64,000 bases of DNA from Marinilactibacillus sp036039175 (lineage in GTDB: Bacteria; Bacillota; Bacilli; Lactobacillales; Carnobacteriaceae_A): assembly GCF_036039175.1 (NCBI RefSeq), contig NZ_JAYXKP010000006.1:62001-126000 (forward strand), read 5' to 3'. This document shows, piece by piece, positions 8,691-16,828 of the stretch (the first letter of the stretch is position 1; every line of letters begins with the position of its first letter). The notes beneath the pieces are model-generated. The model was not told the DNA's origin. It made no database searches and saw only the letters and a program-made list of their open reading frames with translations. The translations under genes were made by a program, and so were the position numbers.

Positions 8691-9191
8691 ATGTTTCAAT
8701 CTAAAGGGTTTCTGATCTTACTGAACATTCTCTATTTTTTAATACAATGTACCTGGGGATTCATCCAGACACTTGTCGGATTCCTCTTATTTCTTAAATA
8801 TTATAAGCAGCCTCATAGCTCTTTTCACGGTGCTATTCGGACAAAATGGAACCGCACAGATGGTGTCTCACTCGGCTTATTTATCTTCACACCTAATGAA
8901 TCAGATCCTATACTTTTAAAACAGAGAAACGCTACAACTTTCACAGAGTCTTGTAGTAGAATGGCTGTGCATGAATACGGTCATACTTTTCAGTCACTGC
9001 TACTTGGACCTTTTTATCTTCCCATTATCGGTTTGATCTCTTTTACCTGGGCAAGACATCCTAGGTACAAGAAATTGAGAGCTAATTATCACGTTCCTTA
9101 CTCTTTTTGCTGGGTCGAACAGTGGGCAGACCACCTTGGCGAAAGCATCCTTAAGGAAGTAACTGTTAAAATAAGAACCAGAGACAGGTAA
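8691..9191 (+). CDS. Small membrane protein with HEYGH zinc-protease-like motif
   Basis: 166 residues, function unknown. The frame is open further upstream, but the ATG at 8691 has GGAG 9 nt before it and lies past the fni terminator, so it is chosen. Residues 1-38 are a hydrophobic segment. AVHEYGHTFQS (HEYGH at 94-98) has the HExxH layout of zinc metallopeptidases, followed by a second hydrophobic stretch (about 105-120). WVEQWADHLGE near 141-151 could supply a third ligand. Whether it is an active protease is inference. It lies 43 bases after fni in the same direction, and its 3' end overlaps azlD on the other strand by 26 bases. Confidence 0.6.
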   Translation: MFQSKGFLILLNILYFLIQCTWGFIQTLVGFLLFLKYYKQPHSSFHGAIRTKWNRTDGVSLGLFIFTPNESDPILLKQRNATTFTESCSRMAVHEYGHTFQSLLLGPFYLPIIGLISFTWARHPRYKKLRANYHVPYSFCWVEQWADHLGESILKEVTVKIRTRDR

Positions 9192-9486
9192 TTCCACCTA
9201 TGCCAACAACCATAGACCACAACAAACTTTTTGTTTTATACGCAATTAAAAATACGATAACAGATGGAATCAGTTTGATATTGATTGTTGGCTGTAGGTT
9301 AAAAGAGCCCTCCCAGAAAAAGATATCTGAAGCAACAAGTGCCGCAAAGATGGATACCGGAATGTAGGTCATCCAGCGACTGAATGAAGGTGAAATCTCT
9401 TTCTTACTCAACAAGAGCATTGGCAAGAAGCGCGGAATATAAGTTACGACTGCCATTCCTAAAATCAGTACCCACACATTATTCAT
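9166..9486 (-). CDS. azlD: AzlD-type branched-chain amino acid exporter subunit
   Basis: 106 residues with about four membrane spans, the usual size of AzlD. With AzlC it forms an exporter of branched-chain amino acids or analogues. It starts MNNVWVLILGMAVVTYIPRF; YxPRxLP is a family feature. The frame opens with a GTG at 9495, but the ATG ending at 9486 has AAAGGGG 8 nt upstream and is preferred. It overlaps azlC by 8 bases, so translation is likely coupled. Confidence 0.88.
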   Translation of the reverse strand: MNNVWVLILGMAVVTYIPRFLPMLLLSKKEISPSFSRWMTYIPVSIFAALVASDIFFWEGSFNLQPTINIKLIPSVIVFLIAYKTKSLLWSMVVGIGGITCLWFLF

Positions 9487-10198
9487 TGGCTTCACCCCTT
9501 TTGATGTCCGGTCTTGTATGACGATTTTTTCTAACTTCCAGATAATACCCTATAAAAGAAGCGATAACCGTCGCAATGACGAGCGCGATGTTATGTTTCA
9601 AGACAATTGTTAAGATAACCGTAAGCACGATGGAACAGATTCCTGCGATAAGATGTTCTTTTGAAACAAATTGCTGAACCATCATATATAAAAACATCGC
9701 AATCAACGCATAATTCATGATAATCGTATTAACTTGAATTTGACTACCAATTACCCCTCCAACGATTGTACTGACTACCCAAGTTGAATAGTTAGCCACG
9801 CTTGTTACCATAGCTTCCTCAGGAGACCAGTCTCCTTCTCTGAACTTAGTATAGTTGATCCCGTAAGATTCATCTGTCAATACGTGACTAAACAACGCAA
9901 TAAATCCAAGAGATTTTTCTTTTACATAAGTAGACATACTGGCAGACATTAAAATATGCCTTAGGTTTAGGAAAAAGACCATAACGATAACCGATGGAAT
10001 TGAAGCACCTAAAACGAGCATACTGGCTGCCAGAAACTGTCCAGCCCCTGCATAAACGAGTACACTCATGAAAGAAATCCCTATGATGGAAATACCGGCA
10101 TCATATAAGACAATCCCACAAGCCATTCCTAGAGCTGCATATGTAATCATAATCGGCGCACTGGCCTTTAAACCACTTTTGATGTCTGTTAATTCCAT
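9479..10198 (-). CDS. azlC: AzlC-type branched-chain amino acid exporter subunit
   Basis: 239 residues, integral membrane, the large subunit of the AzlCD exporter. The N-terminal ASAPIMITYAALGMACGI and the FLNLRHILM and DESYGI segments are typical of the family. It lies downstream of pyrimidine-nucleoside phosphorylase but is separated from it by a terminator. Substrate specificity cannot be read from the sequence. Confidence 0.9.
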   Translation of the reverse strand: MELTDIKSGLKASAPIMITYAALGMACGIVLYDAGISIIGISFMSVLVYAGAGQFLAASMLVLGASIPSVIVMVFFLNLRHILMSASMSTYVKEKSLGFIALFSHVLTDESYGINYTKFREGDWSPEEAMVTSVANYSTWVVSTIVGGVIGSQIQVNTIIMNYALIAMFLYMMVQQFVSKEHLIAGICSIVLTVILTIVLKHNIALVIATVIASFIGYYLEVRKNRHTRPDIKRGEANE

Positions 10199-10243
10199 TT
10201 CTTCACTTCCTTCATACTAAGTTCCTTAATGATTTCTCTAAAT

Positions 10244-10302
10244 AAAAAAGAGCCTTTGAAGAGTTAGAACGGCCTTTTGAAGACCGCATCTGCATACTCT
10301 TC
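10244..10302 (-). terminator. Terminator of the nucleoside phosphorylase gene
   Basis: GAAGAGT (10258-10264) pairs with ACTCTTC (10296-10302), with further pairing inside (CGG/CCG, AGA/TCT). On the minus strand six T residues follow at 10249-10244. Confidence 0.65.
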
Positions 10303-10320
10303 TGACTCTAATTTATACAA

Positions 10321-11622
10321 CTATTTAATAATATCGTAGACCAGTGTTAGTGGTTCAGCTGTTTCCCTGATTTCCATACTTTGACGAATCGTTTGTTCTG
10401 TTTCTTCTGCGATTGGCTTATTCGAGTAAAGCGTTACTAGAGATTCTCCAACTTTCACTGAATCGCCTACTTTTTTATTCAAGTAGAGACCCGCTGCTAA
10501 GTCAATCGCGCTTTCTTTTGTTTCTCTACCGGCACCAAGTCTCATAGCTGCTAAACCAACTTGGTCAGCAACGATTTTAGAAATCACACCATCTTTTTCA
10601 GCCGTTACTTCTGTTTTAAATTCAGCAGAAGGAAGAACGTCATCTGTATGTTCAACAACTGAATCGTCTCCGCCTTGAGATTTCACAAAGACTTTAAAGG
10701 CTTCCAATGCTTTACCGTTGTGCAGGTTTTCTTCTAGTAACGTTCTTGCTTCTTCTAGCGAGTTGCCTACACCTCCTAAGAATGCCATTTGGCTTCCTAA
10801 GACAAGACAAAGTTCCGTTAAATCTTCCGGTCCATTACCTTTTAGTGTTTCGATTGCCTCTTTTACTTCTAGTCCGTTTCCGATCGCATTTCCTAGCGGC
10901 TGGCTCATATCTGAAATGACAGCCATCGTATTTCTACCAACTGAATTTCCGATTTCTACCATAGCTTCTGCTAATTTTCTAGCTTGATCCACACTCTTCA
11001 TGAATGCACCCGCACCTGTTTTTACATCTAATACGATTGCGTCTGCTCCAGAAGCAATTTTCTTACTCATGATTGAACTCGCAATTAAAGGGATCGATTC
11101 AACTGTACTGGTTACGTCACGCAAAGCATAGAGTTTCTTGTCTGCAGGCGTCAGATTTCCTGATTGGCCAACAACAGCGACTTTGTTTTCATTAACCAGT
11201 TCCACAAATTGTTCTTTTGAAATTTCAACGTGAAATCCTGGTATGGCCTCGAGCTTATCGATCGTTCCACCCGTATGGCCTAATCCTCGTCCACTCATTT
11301 TCGCAACAGGTACACCTACGCTGGCTACTAATGGTGCAAGTATCAACGTCGTTGTGTCCCCTACGCCACCTGTTGAATGCTTATCAACTTTGACTCCTGC
11401 AATTGCAGAAAGGTCAATTTGATCTCCAGATTCAACCATAGCCATTGTCAATGCACTACGCTCTGCTTTTGTCATTCCTTTAAAATAAATAGCCATATTC
11501 ATTGCACTCATTTGATAATCAGGAATGGTTCCTTCTGTATAGCCTTCAATCATCCATTTAATTTCTTGCTCAGTTAACTCTTGATCATGTTGTTTTTTTT
11601 CAATCAAATCGATCATTCTCAT
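10321..11622 (-). CDS. pdp: Pyrimidine-nucleoside phosphorylase
   Basis: 433 residues from the ATG ending at 11622, which has GGAGG 8 nt upstream; an earlier in-frame ATG has no ribosome site. It splits thymidine, deoxyuridine and uridine with phosphate to base and (deoxy)ribose 1-phosphate. It carries KVDKHSTGGVGD near 80-90 and the family signature SGRGLGHTGGTIDKLE at about 110-125, then KLYALRDVTSTVESIPLI. It is a single-gene unit, and deoxyribose-phosphate enzymes are not adjacent. Confidence 0.95.
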   Translation of the reverse strand: MRMIDLIEKKQHDQELTEQEIKWMIEGYTEGTIPDYQMSAMNMAIYFKGMTKAERSALTMAMVESGDQIDLSAIAGVKVDKHSTGGVGDTTTLILAPLVASVGVPVAKMSGRGLGHTGGTIDKLEAIPGFHVEISKEQFVELVNENKVAVVGQSGNLTPADKKLYALRDVTSTVESIPLIASSIMSKKIASGADAIVLDVKTGAGAFMKSVDQARKLAEAMVEIGNSVGRNTMAVISDMSQPLGNAIGNGLEVKEAIETLKGNGPEDLTELCLVLGSQMAFLGGVGNSLEEARTLLEENLHNGKALEAFKVFVKSQGGDDSVVEHTDDVLPSAEFKTEVTAEKDGVISKIVADQVGLAAMRLGAGRETKESAIDLAAGLYLNKKVGDSVKVGESLVTLYSNKPIAEETEQTIRQSMEIRETAEPLTLVYDIIK

Positions 11623-11704
11623 TATATATTCCTCCAAAAACTATTTTTCGTAGTGATTGCTTCTATTCCTTCATCTTATCACATTTCATGAATCAAGTTT
11701 GGAC

Positions 11705-11728
11705 AAAATTGTAATCTCTTACAATTTT
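11705..11728. promoter_or_regulatory. Perfect palindrome upstream of pdp, possible operator
   Basis: AAAATTGTAA and TTACAATTTT, a perfect 10-bp inverted repeat with a 4-base spacer, about 85-105 bases before the pdp start. It does not end in a T-run, so it is more like a regulator site than a terminator. No matching regulator gene is next to it. The rest of 11623-12041 shows no gene apart from the opp terminator. Confidence 0.45.
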
Positions 11729-11934
11729 AATAAAAGATGACATTTGAGTTTATAATAGAAGCTAGAATTTTTAAGAGGTCCGTTTATTACAACATTAAAC
11801 TAGTGCATACATTCGACTGTTGTCTATTTAAGGATGAAATCGAAATGCAAATGCTCGATTCGTTCGAATCTCTAGCTCTTTAACGTTGGTTTGAAACGCA
11901 AACGAGTGTGCTCAACAAATTTAGTGACCCAAAC

Positions 11935-11978
11935 AAAAAAGCCCAGAGAGAATTGTAGATGAATACAATTCTCTCTGG
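11935..11978 (-). terminator. Terminator of the oppBCDF operon
   Basis: A perfect 15-bp stem (11943-11957 with 11964-11978), followed on the minus strand by GC and six T residues. Confidence 0.9.
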
Positions 11979-12041
11979 ATTTCATGCTATTTGAGCAGGA
12001 TCTAAGACTACTATCTTAGATTTATTATGGTCAAATGCTTA

Positions 12042-12995
12042 TTAATTGTTTTGGTTATCGTAAGCAGCACGTTTTTGTTTTAGACGAGGGACATCTGACT
12101 CTCGGCAATATACATAATGTCCTGGAACGATTTCACGAAGTTTTTCTTCTTCATCATTTGCAATTCTAGCTACATACGTTGTACGTTTACGAGAACGCTC
12201 ATATTCTGGATCCGGTAATGGAACCGCAGACAATAAGCTCTCAGTGTATGCATGTAATGGTTTGTTATAGACATCTTCTGCTGGCGCTAACTCAAGCAAT
12301 TTACCTGAGTTCATTACGCCGATACGATCACTGATATATTTAACCATTGATAAATCATGGGCAATGAATAGGAAAGTTAAATCTTGAGATTTTTGTAGAT
12401 CCATTAGCAAATTGACAACTTGCGCTTGGATTGAAACATCTAATGCTGAGATAGGCTCATCGGCAACAATAAATTTAGGCTTAACGGCTAGCGCTCTAGC
12501 GATCCCGATACGCTGACGTTGTCCACCTGAAAACTCGTGTGGATAACGGCTTGCGTGGTCAGGGTTTAGTCCTACCAATTCAAGCAATTCGATTACACGT
12601 GCGTTACGTTCTTCTTTAGAATTCGCAAGGCTGTGGATATCGATTCCTTCAGCAATGATATCTCGAACTTTCATCTTAGGATTCAATGAAGCATACGGAT
12701 CCTGAAAGATCATTTGCATATCGCGTCTGAATTGTAACAGGTCTTTTTTCTTAGAGATTTTGTGTACTTGCGTTCCCTGGAAATCAATTTCTCCAGCAGT
12801 CGGTTCGTACAAGCGGATGATTGAACGTCCAGTCGTTGATTTTCCTGAACCAGATTCTCCTACTAGTCCAAAAGTCTCACCTCTGAAAATATCAAAGGTA
12901 ATATCATCTACTGCGCGTACTTCATTCTTTGAACCTTCGTTGAAGTATTGCTTCAGGTTTTTGACTTCTAAAATCTTTTCTTTTGAATTTTCCAC
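12042..12995 (-). CDS. oppF: Oligopeptide ABC transporter ATPase OppF
   Basis: 317 residues, one of the two ATPases of the oligopeptide importer. Walker A GESGSGKST lies near residue 43, the signature SGGQRQRIGIARAL near 155, and Walker B with FIVADEPISALD after it. The C-terminal oligopeptide/dipeptide extension is present (HAYTESLLSAVP). The start is GTG at 12995; its first base is the last base of the oppD stop (TAGTG), and GGAGG lies 9 nt upstream. Last gene of the operon. Confidence 0.93.
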   Translation of the reverse strand: MENSKEKILEVKNLKQYFNEGSKNEVRAVDDITFDIFRGETFGLVGESGSGKSTTGRSIIRLYEPTAGEIDFQGTQVHKISKKKDLLQFRRDMQMIFQDPYASLNPKMKVRDIIAEGIDIHSLANSKEERNARVIELLELVGLNPDHASRYPHEFSGGQRQRIGIARALAVKPKFIVADEPISALDVSIQAQVVNLLMDLQKSQDLTFLFIAHDLSMVKYISDRIGVMNSGKLLELAPAEDVYNKPLHAYTESLLSAVPLPDPEYERSRKRTTYVARIANDEEEKLREIVPGHYVYCRESDVPRLKQKRAAYDNQNN

Positions 12996-14053
12996 TATTT
13001 CACGCCTCCATCATTGTGACGTTTAGCAAACTTCTCTTTGTAAAGCTGCTGACGGCCTTTGATTTCCGCAGGGGGATCAATAGCTGGAGCATCTTCGTGA
13101 AGTAACCATGTTGCTGCGTAATGTGATTTAGAAACTTTAAACATTGGCGGTTCTAGTTCTGTATCGATCTTCATTGCATACTCATTACGAGGTGCAAAGG
13201 CGTCTCCTTTTGGTGGATCCAGTAAATCTGGAGGCGTACCTGGAATCGCATATAAAGAATTTGTTGTATCTAAAGTCGGCATAGAAGCTAGTAATCCCCA
13301 AGTATACGGATGTTGTGGGTTATAAAAGACTTCATCAACGGTCCCTACTTCTACGAATTTCCCAGCATACATTACAGCTACTCGATCGGCTACATTCGCT
13401 ACAACACCTAAATCGTGTGTAATGAAGATGATCGATGTATCGATTTTTTCTTGAAGTTCTTTCATCAATTCTAAAATCTGAGCTTGAATCGTTACATCAA
13501 GTGCTGTAGTCGGCTCATCCGCAATCAAGATATCTGGGTTACAAGCTAGCGCGATCGCAATAACGATACGTTGTCTTTGACCACCAGAAAATTGGTGAGG
13601 ATACTGTTTCATTCTTTGTTCTGGATCTGGTAAACCAACTAGTTCCAGCAATTGTAAGGCTCTATCGCGTGCTTGACTTTTGTTCATCTTTTGATGAAGT
13701 TTTAGTGGCTCTGCGATTTGTTTTTCAATCGTCATTGTAGGGTTCAAAGACGTCATCGGATCCTGGAAGATCATTGCAATTCTTTTTCCTCGAATCGCCT
13801 GCATCTCTTTTTCTGATGCGTGAACTAAGTCTTTACCGTTAAATACGATTTGACCCTGTTCGATATTGGCGTTTTGAGACAATAGACGCATGATACTTCT
13901 GGAAGTAACGGATTTACCAGAGCCTGATTCCCCAACGATTGCTAGTGTTTCACCTTTTTTCAGGTCAAAACTGACACCACGAATGGCTTGTACTTTACCC
14001 GCGTAAGTGTCGAAAGTAATATTTAAATCTCTCACTTCTAAAATGTTACTCAT
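12995..14053 (-). CDS. oppD: Oligopeptide ABC transporter ATPase OppD
   Basis: 352 residues. Cytosolic ATPase partner of OppF. It has Walker A GESGSGKSVTSR, signature SGGQRQRIVIAIAL, Walker B LIADEPTTALD, and the C-terminal extension with GTPPDLLDPPKG and a CxxR-less variant end typical of Gram-positive OppD. An ATG ending at 14053 with AGGTG 7 nt upstream is preferred over the TTG one codon earlier. Confidence 0.93.
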   Translation of the reverse strand: MSNILEVRDLNITFDTYAGKVQAIRGVSFDLKKGETLAIVGESGSGKSVTSRSIMRLLSQNANIEQGQIVFNGKDLVHASEKEMQAIRGKRIAMIFQDPMTSLNPTMTIEKQIAEPLKLHQKMNKSQARDRALQLLELVGLPDPEQRMKQYPHQFSGGQRQRIVIAIALACNPDILIADEPTTALDVTIQAQILELMKELQEKIDTSIIFITHDLGVVANVADRVAVMYAGKFVEVGTVDEVFYNPQHPYTWGLLASMPTLDTTNSLYAIPGTPPDLLDPPKGDAFAPRNEYAMKIDTELEPPMFKVSKSHYAATWLLHEDAPAIDPPAEIKGRQQLYKEKFAKRHNDGGVK

Positions 14054-14067
14054 CAATAATCACCTCG

Positions 14068-15120
14068 CTAATCTTTCATTTTTGGATCAAAAGCATCTCG
14101 TAGTCCATCGGCCAATAAGTTAAACGAAATCATCAAGACACATAAAACACCGGCTGGATACCACATAATATGCGGTAAGAACTGGAATGTTTTATATCCA
14201 TCATTAATCAACGTACCTAAAGAAGCTAATGGAGCAGGTATACCGATACCAATAAAGCTCAAGAAGGCTTCAAAGAATATTGCAGATGGAATAGAGAACA
14301 TCGTTTGAATAATGATGACTCCTGATAAGTTTGAAATTAAGTGTTTCAAAGCAATTTTAATAGAAGATTCGCCTAATGTTTGAGCAGCCAAGATGTATTC
14401 TTGGTTTTTCAGTTTCAACGTCTGTGCCCGCACAATTCGTGCCATTGGAATCCAACCCGTTATCGCAAGTGCAATAATGATTGCCTGAATACCAGGTTCC
14501 AATACTAACAGTGTCAAAATAACGACAACTAAGTTCGGAACACCAGACAAGATTTCTAGAATTCTTTGCATAACATTATCGACTCTGCCGCCTTTCCAGC
14601 CAGAAACTAGACCGTAGATGACTCCGAAAGTCAAATCAAAGAAGGCTGCCGCGAAAGCAATAATCAAGGAAACACGCGTCCCATATAAAATACGAGAAAG
14701 CAAATCACGTCCTAGACTGTCTGTTCCTAAAATATAGTAGGTACCTTCTTCAGCGCCTACTTGCGCATATTTATCGAAACGTTCTCCGCCACCGGCTGTA
14801 GTTGTTCCGTTTAGTCCATTAATATCAATACCTGGAATTTTTGGTGGTAAACTTGTTTGTCCGCTATATTGAGTGTATGGACTATGTGGTGAGATCAGTG
14901 GTGCAGAAAAAGCTAGAACCATAATGACAAGCAGTATACCCAAACTGATTACTGCTGCTTTGTTTTTCTTTAATCTTCTCCAAGAATCTTGAAGAAAGCT
15001 CAACGATGGTGCGCTGATCTTTTCATTATCTTCTGTACTCGCTCCGCTGGCTTTTTCAAACATATCAGGAGAAAATTTAGTTTTCTCATTTATTGTTGCA
15101 TTATGATCATGAGTTTCCAT
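14068..15120 (-). CDS. oppC: Oligopeptide ABC transporter permease OppC
   Basis: 350 residues, six membrane spans, inner-membrane channel subunit. A cytosolic N-terminal stretch (about 1-55) precedes the first span; the long extracytosolic loop before the second span is typical of OppC. The EAA loop is seen as AAQTLGESSIKIALKHLI. The ATG ending at 15120 has AAGGAGG 8 nt upstream and begins 1 base after the oppB stop, so it is chosen over an earlier in-frame start. Confidence 0.92.
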   Translation of the reverse strand: METHDHNATINEKTKFSPDMFEKASGASTEDNEKISAPSLSFLQDSWRRLKKNKAAVISLGILLVIMVLAFSAPLISPHSPYTQYSGQTSLPPKIPGIDINGLNGTTTAGGGERFDKYAQVGAEEGTYYILGTDSLGRDLLSRILYGTRVSLIIAFAAAFFDLTFGVIYGLVSGWKGGRVDNVMQRILEILSGVPNLVVVILTLLVLEPGIQAIIIALAITGWIPMARIVRAQTLKLKNQEYILAAQTLGESSIKIALKHLISNLSGVIIIQTMFSIPSAIFFEAFLSFIGIGIPAPLASLGTLINDGYKTFQFLPHIMWYPAGVLCVLMISFNLLADGLRDAFDPKMKD

Positions 15121-15121
15121 A

Positions 15122-16066
15122 TTAATTTCCTCCTTCAGATGATACACGAATTCGAGGATCGACAATACCATACATAATATCTACTACTAAAATGATGAGT
15201 ACGAGCATCGCAGAGTAAAGAATCGTTACACCCATAATAGTCGGATAGTCATTAGATAAAATTGATTTAACGAACTGTTCCCCGATACCAGGAATCGCAT
15301 AAATATTTTCTACAACCATCGAACCAGTCATTAAAGCAACTGCCATGGGTCCTAAAATGGTCAGCAATGGAATCAAGGCATTTCTAACCCCGTGTTTGAA
15401 GGCTACTATCCAACGGCTAAGACCTTTTGCTCTGGCAAGTTCAATGTAATCACTGCTGAGTACATCAACCATTTCTGTACGAATAAAACGAGCAGAATCT
15501 GCCAATGGCCCAATCGCTAAAGCGAGTGTTGGTAACACAGAAGATTCAAATCCACCGTTCCAAAGCGCAATTGGGAACCAACCTAATTTAACGGCAAATA
15601 TCAGTTGTAATAATACAGCGAACACGAAGTTCGGAATTGATCGACCAAGAATGGCCACAAAGGTTGCCGATGTATCAATCCACGTATTTTGTTTCATTGC
15701 TGAAATCACTCCAAGAATGATTCCAAAGAATGTTCCTAATACAACTGCTTGAAATCCTAATTGAAGAGAAGGACCAATTCGAGTGGATAAAAGTTTCGTA
15801 ACAGGCGTATTATCGTATTGAAAAGATGTTCCTAAATCTCCTGTAACGAGTCCGCCCATGTAAATACCATATTGGACAACAGTCGGTTCATTTAACCCAT
15901 ATTGTTCATTCATAATTTCAATTTGCTGATCAGACAATTTTTCTTGATTTGTATAGGGTGTTCCGGGCAGCAACTTGCTTAGAAAGAACGTAATCGATGC
16001 AATTAGAAATAAAGTTACAAACATGTAAAATACACGTTTTCCTAAATATTTCAAATAATGATTCAT
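15122..16066 (-). CDS. oppB: Oligopeptide ABC transporter permease OppB
   Basis: 314 residues, six membrane spans, partner of OppC. N-terminal YLGKRVFYMFVTLFLIASITFFL is split by the usual first helix; the EAA loop is LARAKGLSRWIVAFKHGVRNALIP. The ATG ending at 16066 has GGAGGTG 8 nt upstream; the open frame extends further but without a ribosome site. First gene of the BCDF operon, while oppA lies apart, upstream, behind its own terminator. Confidence 0.92.
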   Translation of the reverse strand: MNHYLKYLGKRVFYMFVTLFLIASITFFLSKLLPGTPYTNQEKLSDQQIEIMNEQYGLNEPTVVQYGIYMGGLVTGDLGTSFQYDNTPVTKLLSTRIGPSLQLGFQAVVLGTFFGIILGVISAMKQNTWIDTSATFVAILGRSIPNFVFAVLLQLIFAVKLGWFPIALWNGGFESSVLPTLALAIGPLADSARFIRTEMVDVLSSDYIELARAKGLSRWIVAFKHGVRNALIPLLTILGPMAVALMTGSMVVENIYAIPGIGEQFVKSILSNDYPTIMGVTILYSAMLVLIILVVDIMYGIVDPRIRVSSEGGN

Positions 16067-16125
16067 CGATTTTACACCTCCAGTATTATTATTTTTTATT
16101 GATTTTAAAAAAAAGCACAATATAT

Positions 16126-16154
16126 AGAATATTCTCTCCACGCACTGATTGCAA
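16126..16154 (-). promoter_or_regulatory. Promoter of oppBCDF
   Basis: On the minus strand TTGCAA (16154-16149), a 17-base spacer and TATTCT (16131-16126). The distance to the oppB ATG leaves a leader of about 55 bases. This lets the transporter core be transcribed separately from oppA. Confidence 0.6.
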
Positions 16155-16274
16155 ATTTTTTTGTTATTATGTGACTATTAAACGGTTCCTATTAGAAAAA
16201 TATAAGGAGTTATTTCATTCTATTATCATTTCCGTTTAATTTTCCCAATTTCTCTATTTACACTGATTCCCTTA

Positions 16275-16303
16275 TTGAGGTTTTTCACCATATAAGGTAC
16301 AGT
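16275..16303 (+). promoter_or_regulatory. Promoter of the DUF3899-like gene
   Basis: TTGAGG, 17-base spacer, TACAGT, about 37 bases before the ATG at 16341. Confidence 0.5.
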
Positions 16304-16340
16304 ATTAAATAGACTTTTTAAAACTTTAGGAGAATCTATT

Positions 16341-16715
16341 ATGCGCATAAAATTAAATTTAGTCAGCTTTACTAGTGCTATCATTTTGTTGATTTTCATC
16401 CTTGAATGGATCCTTTATGGAGAAATCAGTTTCCTTCAAACAACTAACCTATTCTTTTATCCTGCAGGACTTTTTCTAATCCTTGGAGTTTTTGGTTTAG
16501 TGATTCGTTCTGGATCTTTTGACTTTTTCCATTACAGCGTTAATAGAGCTACCCGCCTTTTTCGTAAATCCAGTTCAGTAGATGACGAAGAGCGGCCAAT
16601 CTCTCATTTATCTAGTCATTTCGGTAAAGGGTACATCGTATTACTCAAAATCGGTCTGATTTTATTGAGTATTTCTATACTATCTCTAGTAGGATTCTAC
16701 TTATTCGAGCGGTAA
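16341..16715 (+). CDS. DUF3899-like small membrane protein
   Basis: 124 residues with three hydrophobic segments at about 7-27, 37-57 and 98-119. The segment IRSGSFDFFHYSVNRATRLF at 56-75 matches the conserved loop of DUF3899 proteins as I remember them. Function is unknown. It sits alone between oppB and oppA, on the opposite strand to both, with its own promoter and AGGAGA ribosome site. I see no sequence reason to link it to peptide uptake. Confidence 0.65.
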   Translation: MRIKLNLVSFTSAIILLIFILEWILYGEISFLQTTNLFFYPAGLFLILGVFGLVIRSGSFDFFHYSVNRATRLFRKSSSVDDEERPISHLSSHFGKGYIVLLKIGLILLSISILSLVGFYLFER

Positions 16716-16766
16716 ACTCCGTATAAAAACGATAGAACTTTTATGCATAATTATATTATAGGGCTT

Positions 16767-16796
16767 AAAAAAAGAGTGGATATCCACTCTTTTTTT
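16767..16796. terminator. Bidirectional terminator between DUF3899-like gene and oppA
   Basis: GAGTGGATATCCACTC palindrome (16774-16789) flanked by A7 and T7, so it works from both strands. Confidence 0.85.
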
Positions 16797-16828
16797 GTAG
16801 CCTTTAATCTTAGATGCTTTTCGAAAGA

